56,374 nucleotides of DNA. Source: JAFKKF01 sp035651055. GTDB lineage: Bacteria; Pseudomonadota; Alphaproteobacteria; Rhizobiales; Kaistiaceae. Positions within the stretch are counted from its first letter, which is position 1. The number at the start of each line of letters is the position of its first letter. This document shows positions 1 to 9,299 of this stretch, one piece after another. The translations under genes were made by a program, and so were the position numbers. The stretch covers positions 1-56,374 of the forward strand of contig DASRGK010000114.1 of assembly GCA_035651055.1 (NCBI GenBank), given 5' to 3'. Under the pieces are notes generated by a model. The model did no database searches. It was not told the DNA's origin and saw nothing but the letters and a program-made list of their open reading frames with translations.

Positions 1-3
1 AGC

Positions 4-86
4 GGGGACCCAGTATCCGCGTCGGGTGGGAGGAAAGGCGCCAACGGTGGGGACTTTTCTGGAACCGGAGGCGGATACTGGGTCCC
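4..86. repeat. 17-bp inverted repeat downstream of sufD
   Basis: The 17-mer ggggacccagtatccgc at 4-20 recurs as its exact reverse complement at 70-86, with a 49-base spacer. It lies beyond the 3' end of sufD. There is no T-run after either arm, so it is not a textbook intrinsic terminator. It looks like an intergenic palindromic element of the kind common in Rhizobiales genomes. A short gccc-ttcg-gggc-like hairpin follows near 92-106. The next gene lies outside the window. The repeat is certain; its role is unknown. Confidence 0.7.
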
Positions 87-149
87 CTTCCCTCGCCCTT
101 CGGGCTCGCCGGGGATGACGGGCAGTGGATGTCTCGCTGCCGCGCGCGT

Positions 150-1466
150 TCATGCCGGCCTCCGCTTCGCCAGCCAGGCCGCCACGACACCGCGCATGGC
201 GGCGGCGATAGCGCCCTCGCCCACGGCATCGATGGCATCGGCGAGGAAGGCCTCGATCAGCAGCTGCTCGGCTTCGGCGCGGGGGATGCCCCGGGCCATC
301 AGATAGAAGAGCATCGTCTCGTCGATCTGGCCGGCAGTGGCGCCGTGACCGCACTGGACGTCATCGGCGAAGATCTCGAGTTCCGGCTTCTGGGCGAACT
401 GGGCGCTGTCGGAGAGAATGAGCGCCTGCGTCATCATCTTCGCGTCGGTCTTCTGCGCGCCGGCCTCGACGACGATGCGGCCCTGGAACGCCCCGACCGC
501 CTCGCCGTCGGCGACGTTCTTGAAGAGTTCGCGGCTCTGGGTGTGCTCGCTGGCGTGATGAACGACGAGGGCGAGGTCGGCGTGCTGGCCGCCGGAAAGC
601 ATGGTCGCGCCGAAGAATCCGGCGCGGGCGCCCTGCCCTTCGATGCGGATGAAACCCTGCCAGCGCGACAGGCCGGCGCCGGAGGAAACGGCGACGTGGT
701 CGAGGGCGGCGTCGCGGCCGAGCCGCGCCCCGAAGCTGGCCAGATGCACCGCCTCGTCGCCCTCCTCCTGCAGCCGCGCCCAGACGATGCGGGCGCCGGC
801 GGCAAGATCGAGCTCGGTCGCCGCGTTCCGCTGGTAGGCAATTTCGGGCGGACCGAAGCAGGTGTCGATGAAGCGTGCCGAGGCATTTTCGCCGATGCTG
901 ACGATATCGCGCTGGAAGATCGCCGCGGGCTGGTCGACTGCAGCGACGTGGGCGATCTCGATGGGGAGCGCCGGATTGGCATCCCTGGCGACGGTGACGA
1001 CGACGCCGCCCTCGAGGAGCGCGGCGTTAAGCGCCAGCACGGCATCGGCATTGTCGCCGAACAGACGGCCGACGGCGTGCGGATCGCGGGCGATGAGATC
1101 GGCGAGCGATTCGGCTTCCACGCCATCGACCTCGGACAGGTCGGAAAGGTCCGGGCGGAAGAGGCCGTTGACGACGACGATGCGGGCGCGCTCGACGCCG
1201 TGCAGCCGGTCGGCGCGCAGGAACGCGCCAAGCTGCGTCCGCGAGGCCTCGCCGGAAAGCGGCGGGACCGAGCGGAGGAGCGCGCGAAGATCGGTGTATT
1301 TCCACGCCTCGACGCGGCGATGCGGCAGGCCGGCGCGATCGAAGCGGGCAAAGGCCTGCTCGCGCCAGATGCCGGCGCCGCCGGGGAGCCGCCCGCGCTC
1401 GCTGCGGAACATCGCCGCCAGTTCGTCCTCGGCGCGGGTATGGAGGGTGCGCGGCTCGGCGTTCAT
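150..1466 (-). CDS. sufD: Fe-S cluster assembly protein SufD
   Basis: SufD is a scaffold partner in the SufBCD complex, which builds iron-sulfur clusters in the cytosol from sulfur delivered by a cysteine desulfurase. The 438-residue product has the family's N-terminal PHRRVEAWKYTDL motif and a C-terminal beta-helix region ending in CGHGATAGQIDE, then a helical tail with FYLMARGI, as in SufD/SufB. It follows sufC after 8 bases on the same strand and is the last suf gene visible. sufS, sufT and sufA, which often follow in this group, would lie to the left of the window. The start is ATG at 1464-1466. Confidence 0.95.
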   Translation of the reverse strand: MNAEPRTLHTRAEDELAAMFRSERGRLPGGAGIWREQAFARFDRAGLPHRRVEAWKYTDLRALLRSVPPLSGEASRTQLGAFLRADRLHGVERARIVVVNGLFRPDLSDLSEVDGVEAESLADLIARDPHAVGRLFGDNADAVLALNAALLEGGVVVTVARDANPALPIEIAHVAAVDQPAAIFQRDIVSIGENASARFIDTCFGPPEIAYQRNAATELDLAAGARIVWARLQEEGDEAVHLASFGARLGRDAALDHVAVSSGAGLSRWQGFIRIEGQGARAGFFGATMLSGGQHADLALVVHHASEHTQSRELFKNVADGEAVGAFQGRIVVEAGAQKTDAKMMTQALILSDSAQFAQKPELEIFADDVQCGHGATAGQIDETMLFYLMARGIPRAEAEQLLIEAFLADAIDAVGEGAIAAAMRGVVAAWLAKRRPA

Positions 1467-1474
1467 CGCGGGAC

Positions 1475-2233
1475 TCAGGCGGCGGCGCCGGCGAATTCGG
1501 CGTAGCCCTTCTCTTCCAGCTCCAGCGCCAGCTCCTTGCCGCCGGAGCGAACGATCCTGCCCGCCGCCATCACATGGACGACGTCCGGCACGATGTAGTT
1601 GAGGAGGCGCTGGTAGTGCGTGATGACCAGCATCGAACGCTCGGGCGAACGGAGCAAGTTGACGCCGTCGGCAACGACGCGGAGCGCGTCGATGTCGAGG
1701 CCGGAATCGGTCTCGTCGAGGATGCAGAGGGACGGCGCGAGGAGCGCCATCTGGACGATCTCGTTCCGCTTCTTCTCGCCGCCGGAGAAGCCGACATTGA
1801 GCGGGCGGCGAAGCATCTCCTGGGTGACGTTGAGCTTGTCGGAGACTTCCTTGACGCGGCGGATGAAATCGGGCGTCGAGATTTCAGACAGGCCCTGCTT
1901 CTTCCGCTGCGCATTGAGCGCGGCCTTGAGGAAGGTCATCGTGGCGACGCCGGGAATCTCGATCGGGTACTGGAAGGCGAGGAAGACGCCGCTCGCGGCG
2001 CGCTCGTCCGGCTCCATGGCGAGGAGATCCTCGCCCTTGTAGCGGATGGCGCCGCCGGTCACCTCGTATCCGGGACGGCCGGCCAGCACATAGGCGAGCG
2101 TCGACTTGCCGGAGCCGTTCGGGCCCATGATCGCGTGGACCTGGCCGGCGTCGAGCTTCAGGTCGATGCCGCGGAGGATCTCGCGGTCGCCGACGGAAAC
2201 GTGCAGGCCTTCGATTTCAAGAATTGCAGCCAT
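1475..2233 (-). CDS. sufC: Fe-S cluster assembly ATPase SufC
   Basis: SufC is the ABC-type ATPase that drives conformational change in the SufB-SufD scaffold; it is cytosolic and not a transporter subunit. Over 252 residues it shows Walker A GPNGSGKST at about 37-45, the signature FSGGEKKRNE, and Walker B CILDETDSGLDID. The KKR after the signature and the ETDSGLD Walker B are typical of SufC rather than of importer ATPases. It starts 9 bases after the cupin gene and is followed 8 bases later by sufD, so it belongs to one transcript. Confidence 0.97.
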   Translation of the reverse strand: MAAILEIEGLHVSVGDREILRGIDLKLDAGQVHAIMGPNGSGKSTLAYVLAGRPGYEVTGGAIRYKGEDLLAMEPDERAASGVFLAFQYPIEIPGVATMTFLKAALNAQRKKQGLSEISTPDFIRRVKEVSDKLNVTQEMLRRPLNVGFSGGEKKRNEIVQMALLAPSLCILDETDSGLDIDALRVVADGVNLLRSPERSMLVITHYQRLLNYIVPDVVHVMAAGRIVRSGGKELALELEEKGYAEFAGAAA

Positions 2234-2242
2234 CGCCGACGC

Positions 2243-2743
2243 CTACTCGCCTTCCCAGTAATCGAGGGACTGTTCCTTGCGGAGGACGACGCGGATGCCG
2301 CCCGCCGCGGGGTTCGACCAGTTGTAGCGCGAGGTGACGGCAAACTTGCCGGAGTCGGGATATTCCACGACATCCGTCGTCGCCCCGGTCGACAGGCCGA
2401 GATACTTGAGATCGGTATCGCCGGTGTTGATGAGCTGGTGCGCCACCTCCGGCCCGCCCGCCGGAGCCGCGCAGACATCGCCCGCCCTCACCGGCCAGGT
2501 CTTGCCGCCGAAGCGGTACTCCCCGGTGCCCTCGAGGATGACGAACATCTCATGGAGGACGTGATGCGCGTGATACGGGAAGGCGCGCTTGCCCGGCGGC
2601 ACGATGGTCAGCATGCAGCCGATGCCGGTCGAGCCGATCATGCGGCCGAACGAGCCGATCCTGGCCTCGAACCGGTCGCCATGGGCGTTGTCCATGAGCT
2701 TCACGTCGGCGATGTTCATGACGGGCTTGACGGGCTCGGCCAT
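2243..2743 (-). CDS. cupin-domain protein embedded in the suf operon
   Basis: This 166-residue protein has a single cupin_2-like fold: a metal-site motif PYHAHHVLHEMFVILEG near the middle, then G-rich turns (GEYRFGG, VRAGDVCAAPAGG) and a second half with VAHQLINTGD. The histidine cluster suggests a bound metal, but the substrate cannot be read from sequence. It starts 2 bases after the stop of the preceding ABM-like gene and ends 9 bases before sufC, so it is co-translated with the iron-sulfur genes. It may be an oxygenase, isomerase or sensor linked to cluster assembly; that link is inferred from position only. Confidence 0.85.
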   Translation of the reverse strand: MAEPVKPVMNIADVKLMDNAHGDRFEARIGSFGRMIGSTGIGCMLTIVPPGKRAFPYHAHHVLHEMFVILEGTGEYRFGGKTWPVRAGDVCAAPAGGPEVAHQLINTGDTDLKYLGLSTGATTDVVEYPDSGKFAVTSRYNWSNPAAGGIRVVLRKEQSLDYWEGE

Positions 2744-2745
2744 GG

Positions 2746-3068
2746 TCAGGTTCCCGGATAGTCGATGTGACGGATGTGATCGTAGTGCTGGGCGCGATCG
2801 TCGAAGCGCTTCAGCACCGCGCGCGCCTGCGGCGGGACAAAGGAGCGCTCATAGTCCTCGCCGGCGAAGGCCTTGACGTTATCCAGCGTATCGAAGCGCA
2901 TGATCGTGACGAATTCGACCTCGTCGCCGACCCGCCGACGCAGCAGATCGATACCGCGATAGCCGGCTACCTGCTTCGCGGCGATCATGGCGAAGACTTC
3001 CTCCTGGACGATCCGCTGGTAGGCATCGGCATTCGCGGGACTCGTCCAGCCGTGCCAGAGGCGGAAGA

Positions 3069-3072
<4 letters not shown>
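2746..3072 (-). CDS. ABM/dimeric alpha-beta barrel-like small protein in the suf operon
   Basis: The 108-residue product begins VIFRLWHGWTS and contains EFVTIMRFDTLDNVKAFAG, resembling antibiotic biosynthesis monooxygenase (ABM)-like dimeric alpha-beta barrels. I chose the GTG at 3070-3072 because it overlaps the sufB stop codon as GTGA, the usual translational coupling; a longer in-frame reading upstream would only be sufB read in another frame. It ends 2 bases before the cupin gene. ABM-fold proteins include heme-degrading enzymes and quinol monooxygenases, but no diagnostic active-site residues can be named here. Function is unknown; the family call is moderate. Confidence 0.8.
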
Positions 3073-4544
<1,472 letters not shown>

Positions 4545-4592
4545 TCCTTACTCCACCCTTGCGGTTTCAAGGACCGCGGGTTGAGGCGGCGC

Positions 4593-5750
4593 TCAGGCCG
4601 CCTGGGGCTTGTTCGGCGCGAGGTGCTTTAGCACATGGCGCCACGCTGTTGAGAATAAATGTAAGTCGGACTCCTTCGAATCCCAGCCCAGGCTCAGCCG
4701 AATTGCACCTTTTGCAACGCTCTGGGCAATTCCCATCGCCGCAAGGACGTGGCTTGGCGCCACCTTGCCTGATGAACAGGCAGAACCGGAAGAAACCGCC
4801 ACTCCCGCCAGGTCGAGGGCAATCACCAGGGTTTCCGCGGAAACGCCTTCCACGGCGAAGCAGAGGGTCTGCGGAAGGCGGGGCGCACTCTCGGAAAATA
4901 CCGTTACCTTTCCAATACTTCCGCGGACCACCCCCGCCAACTCGTCACGCCATCGGGCGAGCGCCGGCATGCGGCCGACGTCAGCCCCAGCGGCAGTGGC
5001 CGCGGCGCCAAAACCGACGATGGCCGCCACATTCTCGGTTCCGGCGCGGGTGCGGCGCTCCTGTCCGCCGCCGGTGAGCAGCGGCGCGAAGACGAGGTCC
5101 TCGCTCGCGCGGAGGATTGCCCCCGCCCCCTGGGGCCCGCCGAGCTTGTGGGCGGAGAGGGTGAGCACGTCGACGCCGAGCGCCCGGAGGTCGACCGGGA
5201 TCCGGCCGGCCGTCTGCGCTGCGTCGGTGTGGACGAGGGCGCCAGCCGCGTGGGCGATCCGGGCCGCATCGGCAACGGGCTGGATCGCGCCTGTCTCGTT
5301 GTTGGCCAGCATCAGCGAGAGGAGGACCGGCCCCTTCGCGGCGGCGAGCGCCGCCGACAGCGCGTCGAGCCGGACGACGCCCTCGCCGTCGACCGGGATC
5401 CGGCGGAGCTGATCGTCGCGGAACCGGCCGCCGGAAAGCACCGACACGTGCTCGATGCCGCTGACGAGAAGCGTCTCGATGCGATGGGGCTTGCCGGCAA
5501 TCGACCAGTCGGGCGTCAGCACCGTGGCATTGGCCTCGGTGCCGCCGCCCGTGAAGGTGACGAGCTTGGCCTCGCCGCCGGCCAGAGCGGCGACCGCGGC
5601 GCGCGCCGCCTCGATGCGCCTGCGCGCGTCGCGCCCCTCGGAATGGACCGAGGAGGCGTTGCCGACCGCGGACAAAGCCTCGACCATTGCCGCGCGGGCT
5701 TCCGGGCGAAGCGGGGCGGTGGCGTTGTAGTCGAGGTAGAGGCGGGGCAT
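4593..5750 (-). CDS. cysteine desulfurase (NifS/IscS class)
   Basis: This PLP enzyme removes sulfur from cysteine as a persulfide for iron-sulfur assembly. The 385-residue protein starts MPRLYLDYNATAPL, has LTFTGGGTEAN-like PLP contacts near residue 68, HTDAAQ near 174, the PLP lysine in SAHKLGG (Lys202), and the catalytic cysteine in SGSACSSGK (Cys325). The short Cys loop and NifS-type start make it a class I enzyme, distinct from the class II SufS often also present in suf operons. The reading frame stays open far upstream, but homologous sequence begins at the ATG at 5748-5750. It heads the suf operon. Confidence 0.94.
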   Translation of the reverse strand: MPRLYLDYNATAPLRPEARAAMVEALSAVGNASSVHSEGRDARRRIEAARAAVAALAGGEAKLVTFTGGGTEANATVLTPDWSIAGKPHRIETLLVSGIEHVSVLSGGRFRDDQLRRIPVDGEGVVRLDALSAALAAAKGPVLLSLMLANNETGAIQPVADAARIAHAAGALVHTDAAQTAGRIPVDLRALGVDVLTLSAHKLGGPQGAGAILRASEDLVFAPLLTGGGQERRTRAGTENVAAIVGFGAAATAAGADVGRMPALARWRDELAGVVRGSIGKVTVFSESAPRLPQTLCFAVEGVSAETLVIALDLAGVAVSSGSACSSGKVAPSHVLAAMGIAQSVAKGAIRLSLGWDSKESDLHLFSTAWRHVLKHLAPNKPQAA

Positions 5751-5827
5751 GCCCGATCTATCACCATGCTTCGCCCGCCGATGCAACGCCGGCACGGGCG
5801 ACGGCGGGACCGGCGGGGCGGCGCCGC

Positions 5828-6259
5828 TCAGATCGCGACGAGAAAGGCGCCCGCGGCGACCAGAACGACGCCGGTCCAGTTCAGCGCCGAGAGGCGCTCG
5901 CCGAGGAACGCGGCAGCGAACACCGCGACCATGACGACGCTCAGCTTGTCGACCGGCGCGACCTGGGACGCGTTCCCGGCCTTGAGCGCCCGGAAATAGC
6001 AGAGCCAGGAGGCACCGGTCGCCAGACCGGACAGCGCGAGGAAGAGGTACGTGCGCGGCGCGATGGCGCCGAGCGGCTGGAACTGGCCGGTGCCGAGAAC
6101 GATCGCCGTCAGAACGGCAAGGATCACGACCGTGCGGATGAGCGTCGCGAAGTCGGAATTGACGTGCTCGACGCCGATCTTGGCGAAGATCGCGGTGAGT
6201 GCGGCAAAGGCTGCGGAGAGGAGCGCCCATGCCTGCCAGTTAAGCGACAGCGTTTCCAT
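5828..6259 (-). CDS. EamA-type (DMT superfamily) half transporter
   Basis: The 143-residue protein starts METLSLNWQAW and forms about five hydrophobic segments; the last half has the EamA signature VAPVDKLSVV, FLGERLSA and a final GVVLVAAGAFL helix. It has a single EamA unit, where most drug/metabolite transporters carry two, so it probably works as a dimer. The start ATG at 6257-6259 begins the recognisable domain. It lies 77 bases upstream of the cysteine desulfurase on the same strand and could be cotranscribed, but nothing links it to Fe-S assembly. Substrate unknown. Confidence 0.88.
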   Translation of the reverse strand: METLSLNWQAWALLSAAFAALTAIFAKIGVEHVNSDFATLIRTVVILAVLTAIVLGTGQFQPLGAIAPRTYLFLALSGLATGASWLCYFRALKAGNASQVAPVDKLSVVMVAVFAAAFLGERLSALNWTGVVLVAAGAFLVAI

Positions 6260-6284
6260 GCCTCGGCCTCCAAAATGCGTCGGG

Positions 6285-6944
6285 TCAGGCGGTTCCGACC
6301 ACGACCTGCCAGACCGCCGCATAGTGCAGCGCCGCCGCGGCAAGCACAAAGACGTGCCAGATGGCCCGCTGGAAGCGGAGCCTCGCCCAGGCATGAAAGA
6401 CCACGCCAACCGAATAGAGGAGGCCGCCGGCACCGATGAGAATCAGCACGCCGGGCGACAGGCGATCGAGGAGCGGCACGATCGCGATCAGGCCGATCCA
6501 GCCGAAGGCGACATAGAGCGCGATGGAAAGGCCCTCGTAGCGCCTCTGCGGTGCGAGCATCTTCACGCCCACGCCGATCGGGGCGATTACCCAGACGAGC
6601 AGAGTCATGCCGACCGCCCAGCCCCCGGCAAGGCCGAGGACCGTGAACGGGGTGTAGGTCCCCGCGATCAGCACGAAGATGCTGGAATGGTCGAGGCGGC
6701 GCAGCAGTTCACGGTGGCGGTTTCCTACCGCCAGATTGTAGGCAGCGGAGAACCCGAAGACGGCCACCAGGCCGAACGCATAGATCGCGGCCGCCGCGAC
6801 GCGCCCGCCCCCGCCCGCCGCTATTGCCCGGGCAAGCACGGCCGCTCCGGCGACCAGCGCCAGCGAGAATCCGGCCAGATGTACCAGCCGGTCGGCGGCA
6901 AATTCGGCCGGCGTGATCGGCCTGACGGCGGCAGTGGCAGTCAT
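6285..6944 (-). CDS. hemolysin III / PAQR family membrane protein
   Basis: A seven-helix inner-membrane protein of the hemolysin III (PAQR-related) family. It has the family residues: a histidine in RLVHLAGF, the RLDHSSIFVLIAGTYTPF motif, and two C-terminal histidines in IWHVFVLAAAALHY, which in this superfamily bind zinc. Despite the name, haemolytic activity is not established for most members. I prefer the ATG at 6942-6944, 9 to 10 bases after a gaggg ribosome site; a TTG codon nine residues upstream is the alternative. It precedes the EamA gene by 25 bases. Confidence 0.92.
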   Translation of the reverse strand: MTATAAVRPITPAEFAADRLVHLAGFSLALVAGAAVLARAIAAGGGGRVAAAAIYAFGLVAVFGFSAAYNLAVGNRHRELLRRLDHSSIFVLIAGTYTPFTVLGLAGGWAVGMTLLVWVIAPIGVGVKMLAPQRRYEGLSIALYVAFGWIGLIAIVPLLDRLSPGVLILIGAGGLLYSVGVVFHAWARLRFQRAIWHVFVLAAAALHYAAVWQVVVGTA

Positions 6945-7190
6945 CGGCGCAAGGTCCCTCGGCCCGGCCAACCCATATCCGGCGGTTGCGGCCGCGCCGT
7001 GGCGGCGGAAGCCGTCACGCCGCTGCCGTTATTCCTTGAAATTGGCCCCCGCCGTCGTGATATGAGTGCCGCCGGACCCGCCCAACCAGGCGGAAAGCGG
7101 CAAAAACCGAAGGCCCTCAGAGAATTGGCGCTACGCCGGCGCGGCCGATCCGCCGCCTGGCCCGTGGCCGGCTTAGCGAGAACAGGACGA

Positions 7191-7850
7191 ATGCCCGAAG
7201 TCATCTTCACCGGACCTGCCGGCCGCATCGAGGGCCGCTTCCAGCCTGCCAAGAAACGGAACGGTCCGATCGCCATCATCCTTCACCCGCATCCGCAATT
7301 CGGCGGGACGATGAACAACCAGGTCGTCTATCGCCTCTTTTACATGTTTTCGAAGCGCGGCTTCGCGGTGCTCCGCTTCAATTTCCGCGGCGTCGGCCGC
7401 AGCCAGGGCGAATTCGACCACGGTTCGGGCGAACTGTCCGATGCCGCCGCGGCGCTCGACTGGGTCCAGTCGGTCCACCCTGATGCGCGGAGCTGCTGGG
7501 TGGCCGGCTTTTCCTTCGGCGCCTGGATCGGCATGCAGCTGCTGATGCGGCGGCCCGAGGTCGAGGGCTTCATCTCGATCGCGCCGCCGGCCAACCTCCA
7601 CGACTTCACCTTTCTCGCGCCCTGCCCCTCCTCCGGACTCATCATTCACGGCGACCAGGACAAGGTCGTGCCGCAGAAGGACGTGCAGGCGCTGGTCGAC
7701 AAGCTGAAGACCCAGAAGGGCATCAAGATCGACCAGGCCATCGTGCGCGGCGCCAACCACTTCTTCGAGAACAGCGTCGACGAGTTGATGGACATCTGCA
7801 GCGACTATGTCGACCGACGGCTGGCAGCGGTGGCCGAAGCCGAAGCGTAG
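7191..7850 (+). CDS. alpha/beta hydrolase (COG2945-like)
   Basis: A 219-residue cytosolic alpha/beta hydrolase. It has LHPHPQFGGTMNN near residue 30, a nucleophile elbow GFSFGAW (serine in the middle), the acid-loop stretch GDQDKVVP and a late histidine in GANHFFEN, giving a plausible Ser-Asp-His triad. The substrate is unknown. The open frame extends far upstream, but the homologous part begins at the ATG at 7191. It points away from the hemolysin III and suf genes, so the roughly 250-base gap between holds divergent promoters. Confidence 0.92.
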   Translation: MPEVIFTGPAGRIEGRFQPAKKRNGPIAIILHPHPQFGGTMNNQVVYRLFYMFSKRGFAVLRFNFRGVGRSQGEFDHGSGELSDAAAALDWVQSVHPDARSCWVAGFSFGAWIGMQLLMRRPEVEGFISIAPPANLHDFTFLAPCPSSGLIIHGDQDKVVPQKDVQALVDKLKTQKGIKIDQAIVRGANHFFENSVDELMDICSDYVDRRLAAVAEAEA

Positions 7851-7923
7851 TTGCGCAGGATCAAGGCGGCTCCCGGCGATCGTGTGAGAACGCTCCTCCG
7901 GCATTATCCCGGAGACGTCTGCC

Positions 7924-8574
7924 ATGATCCGCCGTTTCGGCTTTGTCGCCGCGCTCGCCGCGTGCATTGCCAGCATTGCCTATGACATACCGCAGGTGCT
8001 GCAGGCGGCGGGCGTCCTCGTTCCGCCGTGGGACGGGATTCTGATCTTCGCGCCGTCGCTGGCTCTGGCGCCCTGCTTCGCCCTCGCCATGGCCGGCCTG
8101 CACGCCGCGACGGCCGGCGAGCGCCGCGTCTGGAGCCTCGCGGCGCTGACCCTCGGGACGATCTACGCGACCCTGGTCAGCATCGTTTACATCACGCAGC
8201 TCACCGTGGTCATTCCGCACGCGATCGCCGGCGACACGGCCTATCAGTTCCTCGCCTGTTGCGGCACGCACGAATTCCTGACCGGGGTCGACCTGCTCGG
8301 CTACACCGTGATGGGCCTCGCGACGCTTTGCGCCGGTCTTGCCCTGGCGCCCGCCGGCGCTCCGCCGGCGGCCCGCTGGTGGCTGTTCGCCAATGCGGCG
8401 CTGACGCCTTTCATCTTCCTGCAGGTCGCCTGGCCACAGCTCATCTGGATTGCTGCCGCCTGGATCGTGACATTCCCCGCCGCGATGGCGTATCTCGCGA
8501 TCGCTTTCCGCCGGGGAGCCGCGGCCTTCGGCGATCCGCTCGACGCCTCTCCTATTCCCGGGCGAGCCAGCTGA
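7924..8574 (+). CDS. uncharacterised multi-pass membrane protein
   Basis: A 216-residue hydrophobic protein with about six or seven predicted membrane helices and a cysteine pair in FLACCGTHEFLTG. I do not recognise a named family. The ATG follows a ggag ribosome site (7911-7914) that forms one arm of a small hairpin, ctccgg/ccggag at 7896-7901 and 7909-7914. Its last 23 bases overlap the 3' end of the convergent DUF1906 gene, so the two mRNAs are complementary there. It could be cotranscribed with the hydrolase gene 73 bases upstream. Confidence 0.75.
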   Translation: MIRRFGFVAALAACIASIAYDIPQVLQAAGVLVPPWDGILIFAPSLALAPCFALAMAGLHAATAGERRVWSLAALTLGTIYATLVSIVYITQLTVVIPHAIAGDTAYQFLACCGTHEFLTGVDLLGYTVMGLATLCAGLALAPAGAPPAARWWLFANAALTPFIFLQVAWPQLIWIAAAWIVTFPAAMAYLAIAFRRGAAAFGDPLDASPIPGRAS

Positions 8575-9211
8575 CGCGGCCGCCGAGCCGGTCGGCCCTG
8601 GTGACATTGCGGTCGATTTCGACGCCGGCGATGCGGTCACCGGGAGCGATGGTCTGGAACATCTGGTAGCCGCGGTGGGCGACTTCCGGGACGCGGCTGC
8701 CCGACTTCCAGTAGTGCCGCGTGGTCAGCCGGAAGAAGAGCTCATCGCCGGAAAGCTGCGCGTCGCCTCCGACGTAGATTCCGGGGACATAGCCGGCATC
8801 GGTCACTTCCCTGAACCAGGCATTGCAGTAGCGGATGACATCGGCGTGGAGGGCATCGGGGGCGACGCCTTCGAGATCGAGCCAGACGCACACGCCCGGC
8901 GGAAAGCCCAGAGCGCGGCAGTTGGCGGCGGCGTTGGCGCCGTTGGCCGAACCTAGCGCCTCGTTCGGCGACCATCCGGCACGGGCGACGTGCTGGACCG
9001 GCATGAGGGCGAGGCCGGCGGCGAGGATGCGCTCGGCCTCGGCGACGGAAAGATCGCCCTTCGGGAGGCCGGCGCTCCGCGAAATGTAGCGGATGGCGAA
9101 ACTGAAGCCGGCGCCGCGAAGGGCCTTCGCCCTGGCGGCGGTGAGGACCGTGTTGCAGTCGAAGCCGTGCGCGCCGTCGGGCGCCGTGGCGACGTTGCCG
9201 TGTAGTGTCAT
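8552..9211 (-). CDS. DUF1906 glycoside hydrolase-like protein
   Basis: The 219-residue protein matches the DUF1906 / Rv2525c-like TIM-barrel domain: HGFDCNTVL near the start, FAIRYISRS, VWLDLEGVAPD with acidic residues in the usual catalytic place, and YVPGIYVGG. Members are thought to act on peptidoglycan or other glycans. No signal peptide is visible (it starts MTLHGNVATAPDG), so export would need another route, as for phage-type endolysin modules. It converges with the preceding membrane-protein gene. Confidence 0.82.
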   Translation of the reverse strand: MTLHGNVATAPDGAHGFDCNTVLTAARAKALRGAGFSFAIRYISRSAGLPKGDLSVAEAERILAAGLALMPVQHVARAGWSPNEALGSANGANAAANCRALGFPPGVCVWLDLEGVAPDALHADVIRYCNAWFREVTDAGYVPGIYVGGDAQLSGDELFFRLTTRHYWKSGSRVPEVAHRGYQMFQTIAPGDRIAGVEIDRNVTRADRLGGRVSWLARE

Positions 9212-9299
9212 CCTGCCCTTGCCTCCGGTTGCAATCCGAGGCTTCCGATCTTAGGCGCCGGTCTTCAGGCGGGGACAAGTCCGGCGGATATGCACGGGC

